From an uncultured Bacteroidales bacterium (GTDB lineage Bacteria; Bacteroidota; Bacteroidia; Bacteroidales; F082), in NCBI GenBank assembly GCA_937884015.1, contig CALGBV010000060.1, forward strand, positions 1 to 6,473: a DNA stretch of 6,473 nucleotides, in the 5' to 3' direction. Both the position numbers and the translations under genes were made by a program. Positions 6,293 through 6,473 of the stretch are shown one piece after another; the first letter of the stretch is position 1; each line of letters starts with the position of its first letter. The notes beneath the pieces are model-generated. The model had not been told where the DNA came from and searched no databases. It was given only the letters and a program-made list of their open reading frames with translations.

Positions 6293-6332
6293 TCTCGTGC
6301 CAAAATGTTCACAAAATTGTATCTAGCACATT

Positions 6333-6364
6333 AAAAAAAAAGGCCTGCAATTATGCAAGCCTTT
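6333..6364 (-). terminator. Intrinsic terminator of prfB
   Basis: On the minus strand AAAGGCTTGCA pairs with TGCAGGCCTTT (plus positions 6354-6364 and 6339-6349, one G-T wobble) around a TAAT loop, and is followed by a T-run (the A-run at 6333-6341 on the plus strand). It begins 23 nt after the prfB stop. It should separate prfB from the PepSY-like gene behind it. Confidence 0.88.
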
Positions 6365-6387
6365 ATCTCATGAATTATTTTGAAAAA

Positions 6388-6473
6388 TCAATCTTTTGCT
6401 TTTCCTCCAAATTCCATCAGGTAAGCCTTCAGGAATTCATCAATCTGGCCATCCATCACGGCCTGCACGTTTG
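6388..6473 (-). CDS. prfB: Peptide chain release factor 2, C-terminal end (5' part outside window)
   Basis: Only the last 27 codons are present, read on the minus strand from the window edge to a TGA stop at 6388-6390. The peptide contains NVQAVMDGQIDEFLKAYLM and then a short charged tail (EFGGKAKD). The NVQAVMDG-x3-FxxAYL pattern is the usual C-terminus of bacterial RF2, which recognises UGA and UAA stop codons, and differs from RF1, which ends with an LYxLDxxMDGDLD-type segment. The catalytic GGQ loop, the stop-codon recognition motif and any programmed frameshift near the 5' end are outside the window. The gene is short and partial here, so the call rests on this tail alone; it ends in TGA, a codon that RF2 itself would read. 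Confidence 0.78.
   Translation of the reverse strand, partial: NVQAVMDGQIDEFLKAYLMEFGGKAKD

Noticed and set aside
1..6473. Search for a defence system, mobile element, CRISPR array, tRNA or riboswitch
   Set aside because: No transposase, integrase, repeat array, tRNA-like cloverleaf or long structured leader was seen; gaps between genes are short and explained by promoters and terminators.

Overview
The window reads as a stretch of chromosome from a member of the Bacteroidota, most likely the Bacteroidales. This rests on the Bacteroides-type succinate dehydrogenase/fumarate reductase iron-sulfur subunit, two PorT-like outer-membrane beta-barrels, a PepSY-like periplasmic protein of a kind common in this phylum, AT-rich leaders without clear Shine-Dalgarno sequences, and promoter elements fitting the Bacteroidota -7 consensus TAnnTTTG. 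I saw no mobile element, phage gene, tRNA, rRNA or CRISPR array. Species cannot be named from what is visible.

Layout: (1) 1-544, plus strand, the 3' part of sdhB/frdB, closed by a bidirectional terminator. (2) 622-2163, two divergently transcribed secreted beta-barrel proteins that share an intergenic region carrying two adjacent, nearly palindromic -7 elements. (3) 2190-3821, nadE, the two-domain NAD+ synthetase, 26 bp behind the second barrel gene and probably co-transcribed with it, closed by a long hairpin. (4) 3942-5669, a MATE-type multidrug/organic cation transporter with an extra C-terminal GHKL (RsbW-like) ATPase domain. (5) A shared terminator, then on the minus strand a PepSY-like secreted protein (5801-6220) and the C-terminal end of prfB (6388-6473), which has its own terminator.

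Most of the window is ordinary housekeeping and envelope biology, and the genes do not form an obvious single pathway. The points most worth a second look are two adjacent proteins with altered active sites. NadE keeps its ATP-dependent synthetase domain, but its glutaminase domain has Gly where the nucleophilic Cys is expected, and the surrounding loops have diverged. The MATE protein carries a fused GHKL domain that keeps its N-box but has degenerate G-boxes. The palindromic divergent promoter between the barrel genes is a smaller point. I did not find convincing evidence for a new multi-gene system.
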